A DNA stretch of 64,000 bases from Ornithinimicrobium sp. (GTDB taxonomy: Bacteria; Actinomycetota; Actinomycetes; Actinomycetales; Dermatophilaceae): NCBI RefSeq assembly GCF_030537745.1, contig NZ_JAUNVI010000003.1, forward strand, positions 25,826 to 89,825. Direction: 5' to 3'. The position numbers and the translations under genes are program-made. The notes beneath the pieces are model-generated. The model had not been told where the DNA came from, did no database searches, and saw nothing but the letters and a program-made list of their open reading frames with translations. Numbering within the stretch: position 1 is the first letter of the stretch; each line of letters starts with the position of its first letter. Below are positions 8,418 to 16,704 of the stretch, in pieces.

Positions 8418-8987
8418 CTAGGACGGCGGCCTGACCACGTCCTGGATCACCTCGTTGCGTCGCAGGAACCACGGCTTTAACGGCGGATCGAAGCGGGCCC
8501 AGCGAGGACTGCCGACGAGCTCTAGACCGGCAGCCGTGACGGCTGCCTGCAGCTCCGCAAAGTGGCGCCGATAGCTGGACTCCGACCAGCGGCCGCTGTA
8601 GTTGACAACCGCAGACAGACACTCGGGGACCGTCCTGATGTTGACTTCCGGGTTGCCCGGAGTCGGAGCGGTCTCCTCGGTCATCGACTCGGGGAGCACG
8701 AAAGCGACGACGTAGTCCCCCTCCTGGGTCTGCGTCTGCACCACCGGGGCGGTCATCGCGATCTTCTCTGAGGGGGCGGCCTGCTGGACGACCGGCGCGG
8801 TCATCGCGATCGACGTCTGCGACGTGTTGTTGCCGCTGATATAGCCGAACAGGGCTCGGAACGCCCGGTTGCCGGCGTCCTCCATCGACCCTCGGACGCA
8901 GACCTCTGCCACCACGTGCGCCGGGTAGCGACGCAACTCAAAGCCGGGGTGCTGCTCGATCAGCTCAAAGGGTTGTTGTTCGGTCAC
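8418..8987 (-). CDS. SOUL family heme-binding protein
   Basis: A 189-residue SOUL/HEBP-fold protein. The N-terminus matches the family (E-L-R-R-Y-P-A-H-V-V-A-E-V), and two near-identical I-A-M-T-A-P-V-V segments occupy the typical SOUL core region around residues 60-80. The C-terminal half carries R-W-A-R-F-D-P-P-x-K-P-W-F-L-R-R-N-E-V, the characteristic ending. Members bind heme or porphyrin; the physiological role in bacteria is poorly known. It has no signal peptide and no obvious operon partner. Confidence 0.87.
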   Translation of the reverse strand: MTEQQPFELIEQHPGFELRRYPAHVVAEVCVRGSMEDAGNRAFRALFGYISGNNTSQTSIAMTAPVVQQAAPSEKIAMTAPVVQTQTQEGDYVVAFVLPESMTEETAPTPGNPEVNIRTVPECLSAVVNYSGRWSESSYRRHFAELQAAVTAAGLELVGSPRWARFDPPLKPWFLRRNEVIQDVVRPPS

Positions 8988-9052
8988 CCCTTGAGTCTAC
9001 GAGCGGCGGTGGCCGCGAGCGGGCCCACGGCTGAGAGCAAGACCTGAGCCTC

Positions 9053-9790
9053 CTACTGCGCAGTCCACCCACCATCCATCGTGTAGGACGCACCCGTAGC
9101 CATCCCGGCGTCGTCCGACATCAGGAAGGCCGCCAACGCGGCCACCTCGGCTGGCTCGATCAGTCGCTTGACGGGCGAGCGGGTCAACATGATCTTGGCC
9201 ATGACCTCGGCTTCAGGGATGCCATGGGTGCGAGCCTGATCGGCGATCTGGGCCTCGATGAGGGGGGTCCGCACGTAGCCGGGATTAAGGCAGTTGGAGG
9301 TCACCCCATGCGGTGCCCCTTCCAACGCGGCGACCTTGGACAACCCCTCCAGGCCGTGCTTGGCGGCCACATACGCGGATTTGAACTCGGACGCACGCAG
9401 TCCGTGAGCCGAGGAGATGTTGACGATGCGGCCCCAGCCCTGTGCATACATGTGCGGCAGGGCGGCACGGATCAGCAGGAAGGGCGATTCCAGCATGAGC
9501 CGCTGGATGAGACGGAAGTCCTCCGGCACGAACTCCTGGATCGGCGCGACCCGCTGGATGCCGGCGTTGTTGACCAACACGTCGCACTCCAGCTGAAGGT
9601 CATCCAGCGCCTCTGTCTCGGACAGGTCGACGACCCACGCCTCGCCACCGATGTCGGCAGCAACCCGCTCCGCGCCCTCCCCGTCACGGTCCGCGACGAT
9701 CACGCGGTGACCATCCTGGGCGGCGCGTTGCGCTACCGCCTCCCCGATCCCGCTCGCGGCCCCCGTCACCAGCACTGTCCGTGTCGTCAT
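9053..9790 (-). CDS. bdhA: SDR oxidoreductase, 3-hydroxybutyrate dehydrogenase-like
   Basis: A 245-residue classical short-chain dehydrogenase. Visible are the NAD motif T-G-A-A-S-G-I-G (residues 9-16), N-N-A-G (74-77), a catalytic serine in N-I-S-S-A-H-G, and Y-V-A-A-K (Tyr140, Lys144). The C-terminus ends G-G-W-T-A-Q, a hallmark of D-3-hydroxybutyrate dehydrogenases that interconvert 3-hydroxybutyrate and acetoacetate. The start ATG 9790 is chosen over an upstream in-frame ATG at 9826 because an AGAGGAG box lies 9-10 nt ahead of it and the NAD fold starts at once. It is divergent from the Liv transporter operon across about 165 bp. Confidence 0.85.
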   Translation of the reverse strand: MTTRTVLVTGAASGIGEAVAQRAAQDGHRVIVADRDGEGAERVAADIGGEAWVVDLSETEALDDLQLECDVLVNNAGIQRVAPIQEFVPEDFRLIQRLMLESPFLLIRAALPHMYAQGWGRIVNISSAHGLRASEFKSAYVAAKHGLEGLSKVAALEGAPHGVTSNCLNPGYVRTPLIEAQIADQARTHGIPEAEVMAKIMLTRSPVKRLIEPAEVAALAAFLMSDDAGMATGASYTMDGGWTAQ

Positions 9791-9902
9791 CGACTTACGC
9801 TCCTCTTCCGTGGCTCGGCTCGGCACAATGCCGTCGCCAGCATCTTGGGCCGCGACAGCAGACCATGTCCATGTCTGCGCTACCCATTCAGGGCGGACGA
9901 TT

Positions 9903-9921
9903 TATGTGAGGACACCACATA
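9903..9921. promoter_or_regulatory. Inverted repeat TATGTG-N7-CACATA in the bdhA/liv divergent region
   Basis: Perfect 6-bp arms (9903-9908 and 9916-9921) form a 19-bp operator-like dyad between two divergent genes. It ends 21 bp before a TACGGT hexamer (9943-9948) that fits a leaderless-type -10 for the liv operon. A dimeric regulator could therefore control both directions. The nearby PucR-type regulator is one candidate; this is inference. Confidence 0.4.
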
Positions 9922-9956
9922 GGCCTGTTCCGCGGGGCAATCTACGGTGAATCCTC

Positions 9957-10742
9957 ATGAGCCCTGCCGATCTTGTCGCCGACGACGCGCACGTCTATGC
10001 GCTGTCTGCGCACCACCTCACCAAGGACTTCCGCGGGTTCCTCGCGGTCAACGACGTCACCCTGGACGTCCGTGAAGGCCAGGTGCACGCGCTCGTCGGT
10101 CCGAACGGCGCCGGCAAAACGACGTTGTTCAACCTGTTGACCGGGTTCATCAAGCCGACCGCAGGCACCATCACCGTGCACGGCAAGGACATCACGGGTC
10201 AGGAGCCGGAGGTGATCGCCCACCAGGGCGTGGCCCGGTCCTTCCAGATCACCAGCCTCTTCGACAACCTGACGCCCCGCGAGCACCTCGAGTTGGCGCT
10301 GCAGGGCATGGCCGGTGGAGGTATGCAGTTCTGGCGCTCGGAGTCGGTGCTGCTCCGCTTCCGCGACCGGGCCGACGAGCTGATCGAGCAGGTCGGACTC
10401 TCCCACCTGGCTGACCGGCCGGCCGGCGAGCTCGCCTACGGGCAGAAGCGGGCCCTGGAGATGGCGCTCGTCCTGGCGCTCGACCCAAAGGTCATGCTCC
10501 TCGACGAGCCGACCGCTGGCATGGGCCGCGAGGACGTGGAGCGCACCATCGAGTTGGTCAAGAAGATCGCCCACGGTCGCACGGTCGTCTTCGTCGACCA
10601 CAACATGCACGTGGTCGGTGAGCTCGCGCACGAGGTGACGGTCCTCATGCAGGGCCAGGTCCTGGCGCAGGGCACCTACGAGCAGGTGCGCAACGACGAG
10701 CGCGTCATTACCGCCTACCTCGGAGAGGACAGCCATGCTTGA
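9957..10742 (+). CDS. livG: Branched-chain amino-acid-type ABC transporter ATPase
   Basis: A 261-residue ATP-binding protein with Walker A G-P-N-G-A-G-K-T-T at about 48-56, a degenerate signature region E-L-A-Y-G-Q-K-R-A-L-E-M, Walker B V-M-L-L-D-E-P and the switch histidine in F-V-D-H-N-M. The short C-terminal extension and the A-Y-L-G-E ending are typical of LivG-type subunits. It heads a five-gene importer operon: livG, livF, livK, livH, livM. A TACGGT hexamer 8 nt before the ATG suggests leaderless transcription. The substrate of the system is uncertain; Liv-type systems also carry amides, urea and aromatic acids. Confidence 0.88.
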   Translation: MSPADLVADDAHVYALSAHHLTKDFRGFLAVNDVTLDVREGQVHALVGPNGAGKTTLFNLLTGFIKPTAGTITVHGKDITGQEPEVIAHQGVARSFQITSLFDNLTPREHLELALQGMAGGGMQFWRSESVLLRFRDRADELIEQVGLSHLADRPAGELAYGQKRALEMALVLALDPKVMLLDEPTAGMGREDVERTIELVKKIAHGRTVVFVDHNMHVVGELAHEVTVLMQGQVLAQGTYEQVRNDERVITAYLGEDSHA

Positions 10743-11430
10743 GGTCAGCGGACTCGACGCCTACTACGGCGAGGCGCAGGCCCTGCACGGGGTCAGCATC
10801 ACGGTCAAGGAAGGGGAAGTCGTCACCCTGGTGGGCCGCAACGGCGCCGGTAAGACCACGCTGCTGCGTTCGATCATGGGGCTGCACCCCGGCGTCTCGG
10901 GAGCGATCACCCTGCGCGGAGAGGACCTGACCACGCTGCCCCCTCACCAGCGCGCCCGCAGGGGGCTGGGCTGGGTCCAGGATGACCGAGGGATCTACGC
11001 CTCGCTCAACGTCGAGGAGAACCTCACCCTGGCCCCCGTGACCAACACCGACAAATCCTGGTCGATGGAGCAGGTTTACCAAGCCTTCCCCGTCCTGGCT
11101 GACCGCCGTCGCGCGCCGGGCACCACACTCTCCGGCGGCGAGCAGCAGATGCTCGCGGTCGCCCGCGTCCTGCGCACCGGGGCCGCGATGCTCCTGCTCG
11201 ACGAGCCCAGCGAAGGTCTGGCCCCCGTGATCGTCCAGCGCATCCGCGACATCCTGCTGGAGGTCAAGGCGCAGGGCACGACCGTGCTGCTCGTGGAGCA
11301 GAACGTCAAGTTCGCCTCCACCGTCGCCGACCGCCACTACGTCCTGGCCGAAGGCGTCGTCATGCGCGATCTGGACAACGAGGAGTTCACCTCCCGCCAG
11401 GACGAGCTGCTGGAGTACCTCGGCATGTGA
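10735..11430 (+). CDS. livF: Branched-chain amino-acid-type ABC transporter ATPase
   Basis: A 231-residue LivF-type ATPase. Walker A is G-R-N-G-A-G-K-T-T (about 34-42), the ABC signature is L-S-G-G-E-Q-Q-M-L, and Walker B is M-L-L-L-D-E-P-S-E-G-L, where the S-E-G-L run is characteristic of LivF. The switch region is L-L-V-E-Q-N. The gene overlaps livG by 8 bp, so translation is coupled. It pairs with LivG to power the LivH/LivM channel. Confidence 0.9.
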   Translation: MLEVSGLDAYYGEAQALHGVSITVKEGEVVTLVGRNGAGKTTLLRSIMGLHPGVSGAITLRGEDLTTLPPHQRARRGLGWVQDDRGIYASLNVEENLTLAPVTNTDKSWSMEQVYQAFPVLADRRRAPGTTLSGGEQQMLAVARVLRTGAAMLLLDEPSEGLAPVIVQRIRDILLEVKAQGTTVLLVEQNVKFASTVADRHYVLAEGVVMRDLDNEEFTSRQDELLEYLGM

Positions 11431-11522
11431 CCCAGCGACTCCAGCGCCACCTATCTCCATCCACTACCCGTGCCCACCACCACCAGTGCTGCCCGCAGCA
11501 TCTCAAAGGAGAGAACCACACC

Positions 11523-12770
11523 ATGAGTAAGAAAAACATCCTGATCGCGCTGGCCAGCGCCAGCGCGCTCGTCCTGTCCGCGTGCGGCGGGGGCGGCCCC
11601 AGCGCCGACGAGGGCAAGTTCACCGACGGCAAGGTCGTCCTGGCCGTCCTCAACGACGCCAGCGGCGTCTACAAGGACCTGTCCGGCCCCAACTCGGTCA
11701 AGGCTGTCGAGATGGCCGTCGCCGACTACCAGGAGAAGTACGGCGACAAGGCCGTCGTCAAGGAGGTCGAGGTCAAGTCCGCCGACCACCAGAACAAGCC
11801 GGACATCGCCAACACCAAGGCGCAGGAGCTCTACGACCGCGACGGTGCCGACATCATCCTGGACGTGCCGACCTCCTCGGCCGCGCTCGCCGTCGCCGGC
11901 CAGGCGCTGGCCAAGAAGAAGCTGTTCGTGGACATCGGCGCGGGCACCACCGAGCTGACCAACGGCCAGTGCAACAAGTACACCTTCCACTGGGCCTACG
12001 ACACCTACCAGTTGGCCAATGTGACCGGCACCGCAGTGACCGAGAACGGTGCCAAGAACTGGCAGATCATCTACCCCGACTACGCCTTCGGCCAGGACAT
12101 GGACAAGTCGTTCACCGCAGCCGTGGACAAGGCTGGCGGCAGCGTCGGCGACCACATCGCCACCCCGTTCCCCAACGACAACTTCTCCACCTTCCTGACC
12201 AAGGCTGCCGGTGAGAAGCCCGATGTCATCGGCGCCATGCAGGCCGGCGGTGACCTCATCAACCTGGTCAAGCAGTACAACGAGGCTGGCCTGAAGGACG
12301 ACGGCATCTCCCTGGCCGTGGGCCTGATGTTCATCACCGACATCCACTCCCTCGGGGTCGAGGCCTTCGAGGGCACGCAGTTCGCCGAGGCGTGGTACTG
12401 GAACCACGACGACGAGAACCGCGCGTGGGCCGACAAGTTCCTGGAGAAGACCCAGACCCGTCCCTCGTTCGCGCACGCCGCGAACTACTCGGCGGCAGCG
12501 GCATACCTTGAGGCGGTCCAGGAGACCGGCACCGACGACGCCGACACGATCGTCAAGAACCTCGAGGGGAAGAAGATCAACGACGTCTTCCTCAAGAACG
12601 GAGAGGTCCGCGCGCAGGACCACCGCGTCATCCACGACGTCTACCTGGCCAAGGTCAAGGCCAAGGCCGACGTCACCGAGGACTGGGACTACGAGGAGAT
12701 CGTCTCCACCATCCCCGCCGCCGACGCCTTCATGCCGCTGAGCGAGTCCACCTGCAAGATGGACGGCTGA
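11523..12770 (+). CDS. livK: Liv-type ABC transporter substrate-binding lipoprotein
   Basis: A 415-residue periplasmic-binding-protein fold I receptor. It opens with a lysine-rich n-region, a hydrophobic h-region and the lipobox L-S-A-C with lipidation at Cys21, so it is tethered outside the membrane. The mature part follows the Leu/Ile/Val-binding family layout. Start ATG 11523 is supported by an AAAGGAGAG box about 8 nt upstream; a longer open frame upstream is not used. The W-A-Y-D-T-Y-Q and H-W-A segments resemble aromatic- or hydroxylated-substrate Liv receptors, but the ligand is not determined. A hairpin follows the gene before livH. Confidence 0.88.
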   Translation: MSKKNILIALASASALVLSACGGGGPSADEGKFTDGKVVLAVLNDASGVYKDLSGPNSVKAVEMAVADYQEKYGDKAVVKEVEVKSADHQNKPDIANTKAQELYDRDGADIILDVPTSSAALAVAGQALAKKKLFVDIGAGTTELTNGQCNKYTFHWAYDTYQLANVTGTAVTENGAKNWQIIYPDYAFGQDMDKSFTAAVDKAGGSVGDHIATPFPNDNFSTFLTKAAGEKPDVIGAMQAGGDLINLVKQYNEAGLKDDGISLAVGLMFITDIHSLGVEAFEGTQFAEAWYWNHDDENRAWADKFLEKTQTRPSFAHAANYSAAAAYLEAVQETGTDDADTIVKNLEGKKINDVFLKNGEVRAQDHRVIHDVYLAKVKAKADVTEDWDYEEIVSTIPAADAFMPLSESTCKMDG

Positions 12771-12831
12771 CCGTCAGGTCGCTCGCGCATCGTCGGGTCG
12801 GCCTGAGCTGACCTGATCGGACCCCGGGTGC

Positions 12832-12864
12832 CCTGCGTGGCGATATGTCCCCACGCCACGCAGG
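12832..12864 (+). terminator. Intercistronic hairpin after the livK-type gene
   Basis: CCTGCGTGGCG (12832-12842) pairs perfectly with CGCCACGCAGG (12854-12864) around an 11-nt loop. It sits inside the operon, after the binding-protein gene and 30 bp before livH. A 3' hairpin here would stabilise the upstream message or partly terminate, raising receptor level relative to permease. No T-tract follows. Confidence 0.6.
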
Positions 12865-12894
12865 CGCCCGGCCTCCACCTCCCCAAGGACAGTG

Positions 12895-13764
12895 ATGAAT
12901 CAGTTCCTGCAGTACACGATCCAAGGCCTGGCGGCCGGCAGCTTCTACGCCCTCGCCGCCCTCGGTCTGGCGATCATCTTCGGTGTGCTCGGTGTCGTGA
13001 ACTTCGCGCACGGTGCGTGCTACATGCTCGGAGCCGTGATCGCCGCGGTGCTCCTTGACCTGACCGGGCTCAGCTTCTGGTGGGCCCTGATCGTGGTGCC
13101 GATCCTGATGTTCATCGTCGGAGTGCTGATCGAGAGGTTGTTCGTCTCTCGCCTGATCAGGCTGGATCCGCTCTACAACTTCCTGCTGACCTTCGGCCTG
13201 TCCCTGGTCCTGGTCGACCTCGTCAAGCGCCGGTATGGCGTGTCGGGCCTTCCCTACACCCGCCCTGAGATCCTCACCGGGCAGATCGACATCGGTGCGC
13301 TGCGGCTACCGACCTACCAGGTGTTCGTCCTGATTTTCTCGCTGCTGGTGTGCCTGGCCGTCTGGCTGCTGATGACCCGGACGCGGATCGGGATGATCGT
13401 GCGCGCCTCGACCGAGAAGGCCGAGCTGACCAAGGCTCTGGGCGTGGATGTCAACAGGTGGGTCACGCCGGTGTTCGGCTTCGGCATCGCGCTGGCCGGC
13501 CTGGCCGGCGTTCTCGCTGCACCGTTTCGCGCGATCACCGCCGACATGGGGTCCAACTTCATCATCATCCTGTTTGCCGTAGTCGTCATCGGCGGCCTCG
13601 GCTCGATCGTCGGCTCAGTGGTCGCCGGCTTCCTCGTCGGCCTGGTCGAAGCCTTCGGTCAGGCCTACGCCCCCGCCCTTTCCCAGATCGTGATCTTCGT
13701 CCTCATGGCCCTGGTCATCCTCTGGCGACCAGCCGGCCTGTTCGGGCGGGAGGAATCAAAGTGA
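12895..13764 (+). CDS. livH: Branched-chain amino-acid-type ABC transporter permease
   Basis: A 289-residue integral membrane protein with about eight hydrophobic segments. The N-terminus Q-x-x-I-Q-G-L-A-A-G-S-F-Y-A-L-A-A-L-G is the LivH family opening, and G-V-V-N-F-A-H-G lies in the second segment. An A-G-V-L-A-A-P stretch and G-G-L-G-S-I-V-G-S-V close to the C-terminus mark the cytoplasmic loop that contacts the ATPase. ATG 12895 follows AAGGA by 5 nt; GTG 12892 directly ahead is an alternative. It forms the channel with LivM. Confidence 0.9.
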   Translation: MNQFLQYTIQGLAAGSFYALAALGLAIIFGVLGVVNFAHGACYMLGAVIAAVLLDLTGLSFWWALIVVPILMFIVGVLIERLFVSRLIRLDPLYNFLLTFGLSLVLVDLVKRRYGVSGLPYTRPEILTGQIDIGALRLPTYQVFVLIFSLLVCLAVWLLMTRTRIGMIVRASTEKAELTKALGVDVNRWVTPVFGFGIALAGLAGVLAAPFRAITADMGSNFIIILFAVVVIGGLGSIVGSVVAGFLVGLVEAFGQAYAPALSQIVIFVLMALVILWRPAGLFGREESK

Positions 13765-14753
13765 AGCGCTCCCCCCTGCACCTCGTCCTGGTCGTCGTCG
13801 GTCTGTTGGCCGCCCTGACCCTGCCCTGGGTCGTCTATCCCCCGATCGCGATGGACATCGCCTGCTGGGCACTCTTCGGCGTCGCGCTCGACGTCCTCCT
13901 GGGCTACGCCGGGTTGCTGTCCTTCGGTCACGCTGCCTTCTGGGGCAGCTCGGCCTACGTCACCGGCCTGGTCGCAATCGAGCTCGGTATGCCGTTCCCG
14001 GTCGCCGCGCTCGCTGGCGCCGTCTTTGCGATGCTGCTGGCACTGCCCTTCGGGCTCCTGTCCGTCCGCAGCAGCGGCATCTACTTCGCGATGGTCACGC
14101 TGGCCTTCGCGCAGATGGTCTTCTTCGTCGTCAACCAGTGGCGTGGGCTGACCGGTGGTGAGAACGGTCTTCAGGGCGTCCCCCGCAACTTCTTCGGGGT
14201 AGCGGTGGTGGAGTCCGACGCCTTCTACTTCTACTACGCGGCACTCCCGATGATCCTGCTCGGCATCTGGATCGCCTGGCGAGTCGTCCACTCCCCCTTC
14301 GGCCGGGTCCTGGTCGCCACCCGCGACAACCCGGCCCGGGCTCGTGCCCTGGGCTACGACGTGGAGCGCTACCGGGTGATGGCCTTCGTCATCTCGGCGG
14401 GTCTGGCGGGCCTCGCTGGCGGCCTCTTCGCCCTGTCCCACGGCTTTGTGTCCCTGCAGGAAGTGGCCTGGCAGACCTCGGGCAAAGTGGTCCTGATCAC
14501 CGTCCTCGGTGGCATCGCCACGCTCTGGGGCTCGATCATCGGCGCCGCGATCATCGTCCTGATGGAGGACGCGCTGGCCTCCTCCGGTTTCGACGGCATC
14601 GGCATCATCACCGGATCGGTCTTCATCATCGTCGTCCTGCTGTTCCGCCGGGGCGTCTGGGGCACGCTCGTCGACTTCGTCGCTCGTCGACGCGGCCACA
14701 AGGTCGTCGAGGAGCCGATCGGCGCCGCCGACGGCGAGGAAGTCTCCCTCTAG
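13761..14753 (+). CDS. livM: Branched-chain amino-acid-type ABC transporter permease
   Basis: A 330-residue membrane protein, partner of LivH. Hydrophobic helices begin at once after the GTG start at 13761, which overlaps the livH stop by 4 bp (GTGA) and follows GGGAGG. L-L-S-F-G-H-A-A-F-W-G and T-G-G-E-N-G-L are typical LivM motifs, and D-N-P-A-R-A-R-A-L-G-Y lies in the ATPase-contact loop. A 14-residue basic/acidic tail ends the protein. It closes the importer operon, and tandem repeats follow its stop. Confidence 0.9.
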   Translation: MKRSPLHLVLVVVGLLAALTLPWVVYPPIAMDIACWALFGVALDVLLGYAGLLSFGHAAFWGSSAYVTGLVAIELGMPFPVAALAGAVFAMLLALPFGLLSVRSSGIYFAMVTLAFAQMVFFVVNQWRGLTGGENGLQGVPRNFFGVAVVESDAFYFYYAALPMILLGIWIAWRVVHSPFGRVLVATRDNPARARALGYDVERYRVMAFVISAGLAGLAGGLFALSHGFVSLQEVAWQTSGKVVLITVLGGIATLWGSIIGAAIIVLMEDALASSGFDGIGIITGSVFIIVVLLFRRGVWGTLVDFVARRRGHKVVEEPIGAADGEEVSL

Positions 14754-14817
14754 ACCGAACGGTCGCCCCTGCCACACCGAACGGTCGCCCCTGCCACACC
14801 GAACGGCGCCTCTGGCC
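14754..14817. repeat. 22-bp tandem repeat, about three copies, between livM and the PucR-type gene
   Basis: Two identical 22-bp units (14754-14775, 14776-14797) each begin ACCGAACGGT, a small dyad with ACCG and CGGT arms. A third, diverged copy starts at 14798. The array begins directly after the livM stop codon and ends 3 bp before the stop of the convergent regulator gene. It may function in transcription termination. It resembles the 22-bp array at 175-240 in period and position, but not in sequence. Confidence 0.85.
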
Positions 14818-14820
14818 GGT

Positions 14821-16704
14821 TCAGGGCGAAGGCAGGACTCGGCGCAGGCGGAGGGCTAAGGAGACTTCGAGCAGGCGTTCGGGTGACTGCCAGCCATCGC
14901 CGAGCAGGCGACCCACCCGGTCCAGACGCTGGGTCACGGTGTTGGGGTGCAGGTGCAACTCCTCACCAGATCGGCCCAGGTGACGGTCCTGACCGAGCCA
15001 GGTCTCCAGCGTCAGGACGAGGTCGGTGCCCCGGTCCCGGTCGTAGTCGAGCACGGGTCCGAGGACGGCATCCACCTGGTCGGCGGGATCCCCCTTGCCG
15101 AGCAGCAGACCGACGAAGCCCAGCGACGCGGAGTCCGCCACGTCGCCGCGTCGCCCCAGCGCGAGCAGCGCCTCCAGGCAGCGCGTCGCCTCCTGGTATG
15201 CCGACCGCACACCTTCCACCCCCGTCACCGGCCCGGCGACCCCCACCGTGGGTAGCACCCGACCCACGGTCCGACGCGCACTGGGGCGCGTCCGACCGGC
15301 CAACTGCACGATGTGACGGCCGGTCTCCAGCGCGTCGCGGTCCGGCAGCATGAGCACCATCCGGTCCCCCACCTCGGCGCTGAGCCCGCTGTGCGTGGCA
15401 GCGAGGTCGCCCGTGGCCTGTCGCACTCGGGGGTCGGCGCCGTCGATGACCAGCAGCGAGATCTTCCTGGACAAGTCGGTGCCCAACAGGCTCGCCCGCG
15501 CAGTGAGCGAGCCCGCCCCCGCCCGCCCCACGAGCAGGTCGACCAGCAGGTCACCGCGCAGACGCGACTCGGTCTGCGCCACCGACCGCCGCACCACCAT
15601 GATGAGCGCAGCGGTCATCGCCGCCCTCTCCAGAATCCGCTGGTTGACCTCGTCGACCTCGCTACGCAACAGCACCGCGGCCAGCGGCACGCCGCCAGCC
15701 CACACCGGCGCGACGGACCTGCCGTCACCGGTGACCGTGTGATTTTCTTCCAGTGCGCCGTGCAGTTGGTCCAGGTCGACGTCATCGGTGCCCAGATCGG
15801 GCGCGCTGCTGGCCAGGACCGCACCCTGCGCATCCAGGATCTGCACCGGCTCCTCGAGGACCTGATGCAGCTCGCTGGCCATGTCCTCCAGGCCGCCGCC
15901 CCTCAGCACTACCCCGGCCAGTCGGTCATGGGCCCGCGCAGAACGCTGAACACCCTCGATGTTGCGCTGCAGCAGCTCTCCGGTGGCCTTCAGGTCAGCC
16001 AACGCCGCCGCCGTCTGCTCGACGCGACGGGCATTATCGAGAGCGATCGCGGCGTGCGCCGCAAAACTGGTCATCAGGTCGATGTCTTCGCGAGCAAAGG
16101 GCCGCACCTCGTGATTTGCGGCGTAGAGGACGCCGATCACCCTCCGGCCGATCAGCAACGGCACGCCCATGATCGAGCGGATCTCCTCCCCGGCGACCGC
16201 GTGGTCGATGCCCCGCAGGTGCCGGAAGCGCTCGTCCGTGAAGTAGTCATCGGTGGCATAGGGCCGAGCGGTCTGGGCCACCAGGCCGCCCAGCCCCGCA
16301 CCGAACGGCAGCCGGACGTTGCGGAACTCCTCGGTGTGGATGCCCTGCGTGATCCGCATATAGGTCTCACCGGCCTCGTCGTCATTCAGGGACAGGTAGG
16401 ACACGTCGCAGGCCAGCAACGTCCGGGCCCGTCGCACGATGGCCTCCAGCACGTCATCGAGCTCTTTGAGCTCGGCGAGGTCAGCGACGGTGTCGAACAG
16501 CGCTGACAACTCCGACTCACGACGCTGCCCGATCTCGCGCAGTGCCCGCGCCCGCACGGCCAGGTCATGGAGCCGCTGCACGTCGTCGGGGTCCCCGCCC
16601 TCCTCCTGCAGACTGCTCAGCAGCGCGTTGTAGTCCTGCAACGGACGATCCTCGGCCAGGAGCGCCAGGAACCTCTCCCCCGGCAGCCGCAGGTCCTGAC
16701 TCAC
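14821..16704 (-). CDS. PucR/CdaR-family transcriptional regulator with GAF domain
   Basis: A 627-residue one-component regulator. A coiled N-terminal segment (residues about 1-75) leads into a GAF sensory domain (about 75-220) with the pattern G-V-P-L-L-I-G-R-R-V-I-G-V-L-Y-A-A. A central region of PucR/GGDEF-like architecture follows. The C-terminal helix-turn-helix contains L-H-L-H-P-N-T-V-T-Q-R-L-D-R-V, the PucR HTH_30 signature. It is coupled to the upstream ornithine-cyclodeaminase-like gene by a GTGA overlap and is convergent with the liv operon. It may sense a small metabolite imported or processed by these neighbours. Confidence 0.88.
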   Translation of the reverse strand: MSQDLRLPGERFLALLAEDRPLQDYNALLSSLQEEGGDPDDVQRLHDLAVRARALREIGQRRESELSALFDTVADLAELKELDDVLEAIVRRARTLLACDVSYLSLNDDEAGETYMRITQGIHTEEFRNVRLPFGAGLGGLVAQTARPYATDDYFTDERFRHLRGIDHAVAGEEIRSIMGVPLLIGRRVIGVLYAANHEVRPFAREDIDLMTSFAAHAAIALDNARRVEQTAAALADLKATGELLQRNIEGVQRSARAHDRLAGVVLRGGGLEDMASELHQVLEEPVQILDAQGAVLASSAPDLGTDDVDLDQLHGALEENHTVTGDGRSVAPVWAGGVPLAAVLLRSEVDEVNQRILERAAMTAALIMVVRRSVAQTESRLRGDLLVDLLVGRAGAGSLTARASLLGTDLSRKISLLVIDGADPRVRQATGDLAATHSGLSAEVGDRMVLMLPDRDALETGRHIVQLAGRTRPSARRTVGRVLPTVGVAGPVTGVEGVRSAYQEATRCLEALLALGRRGDVADSASLGFVGLLLGKGDPADQVDAVLGPVLDYDRDRGTDLVLTLETWLGQDRHLGRSGEELHLHPNTVTQRLDRVGRLLGDGWQSPERLLEVSLALRLRRVLPSP

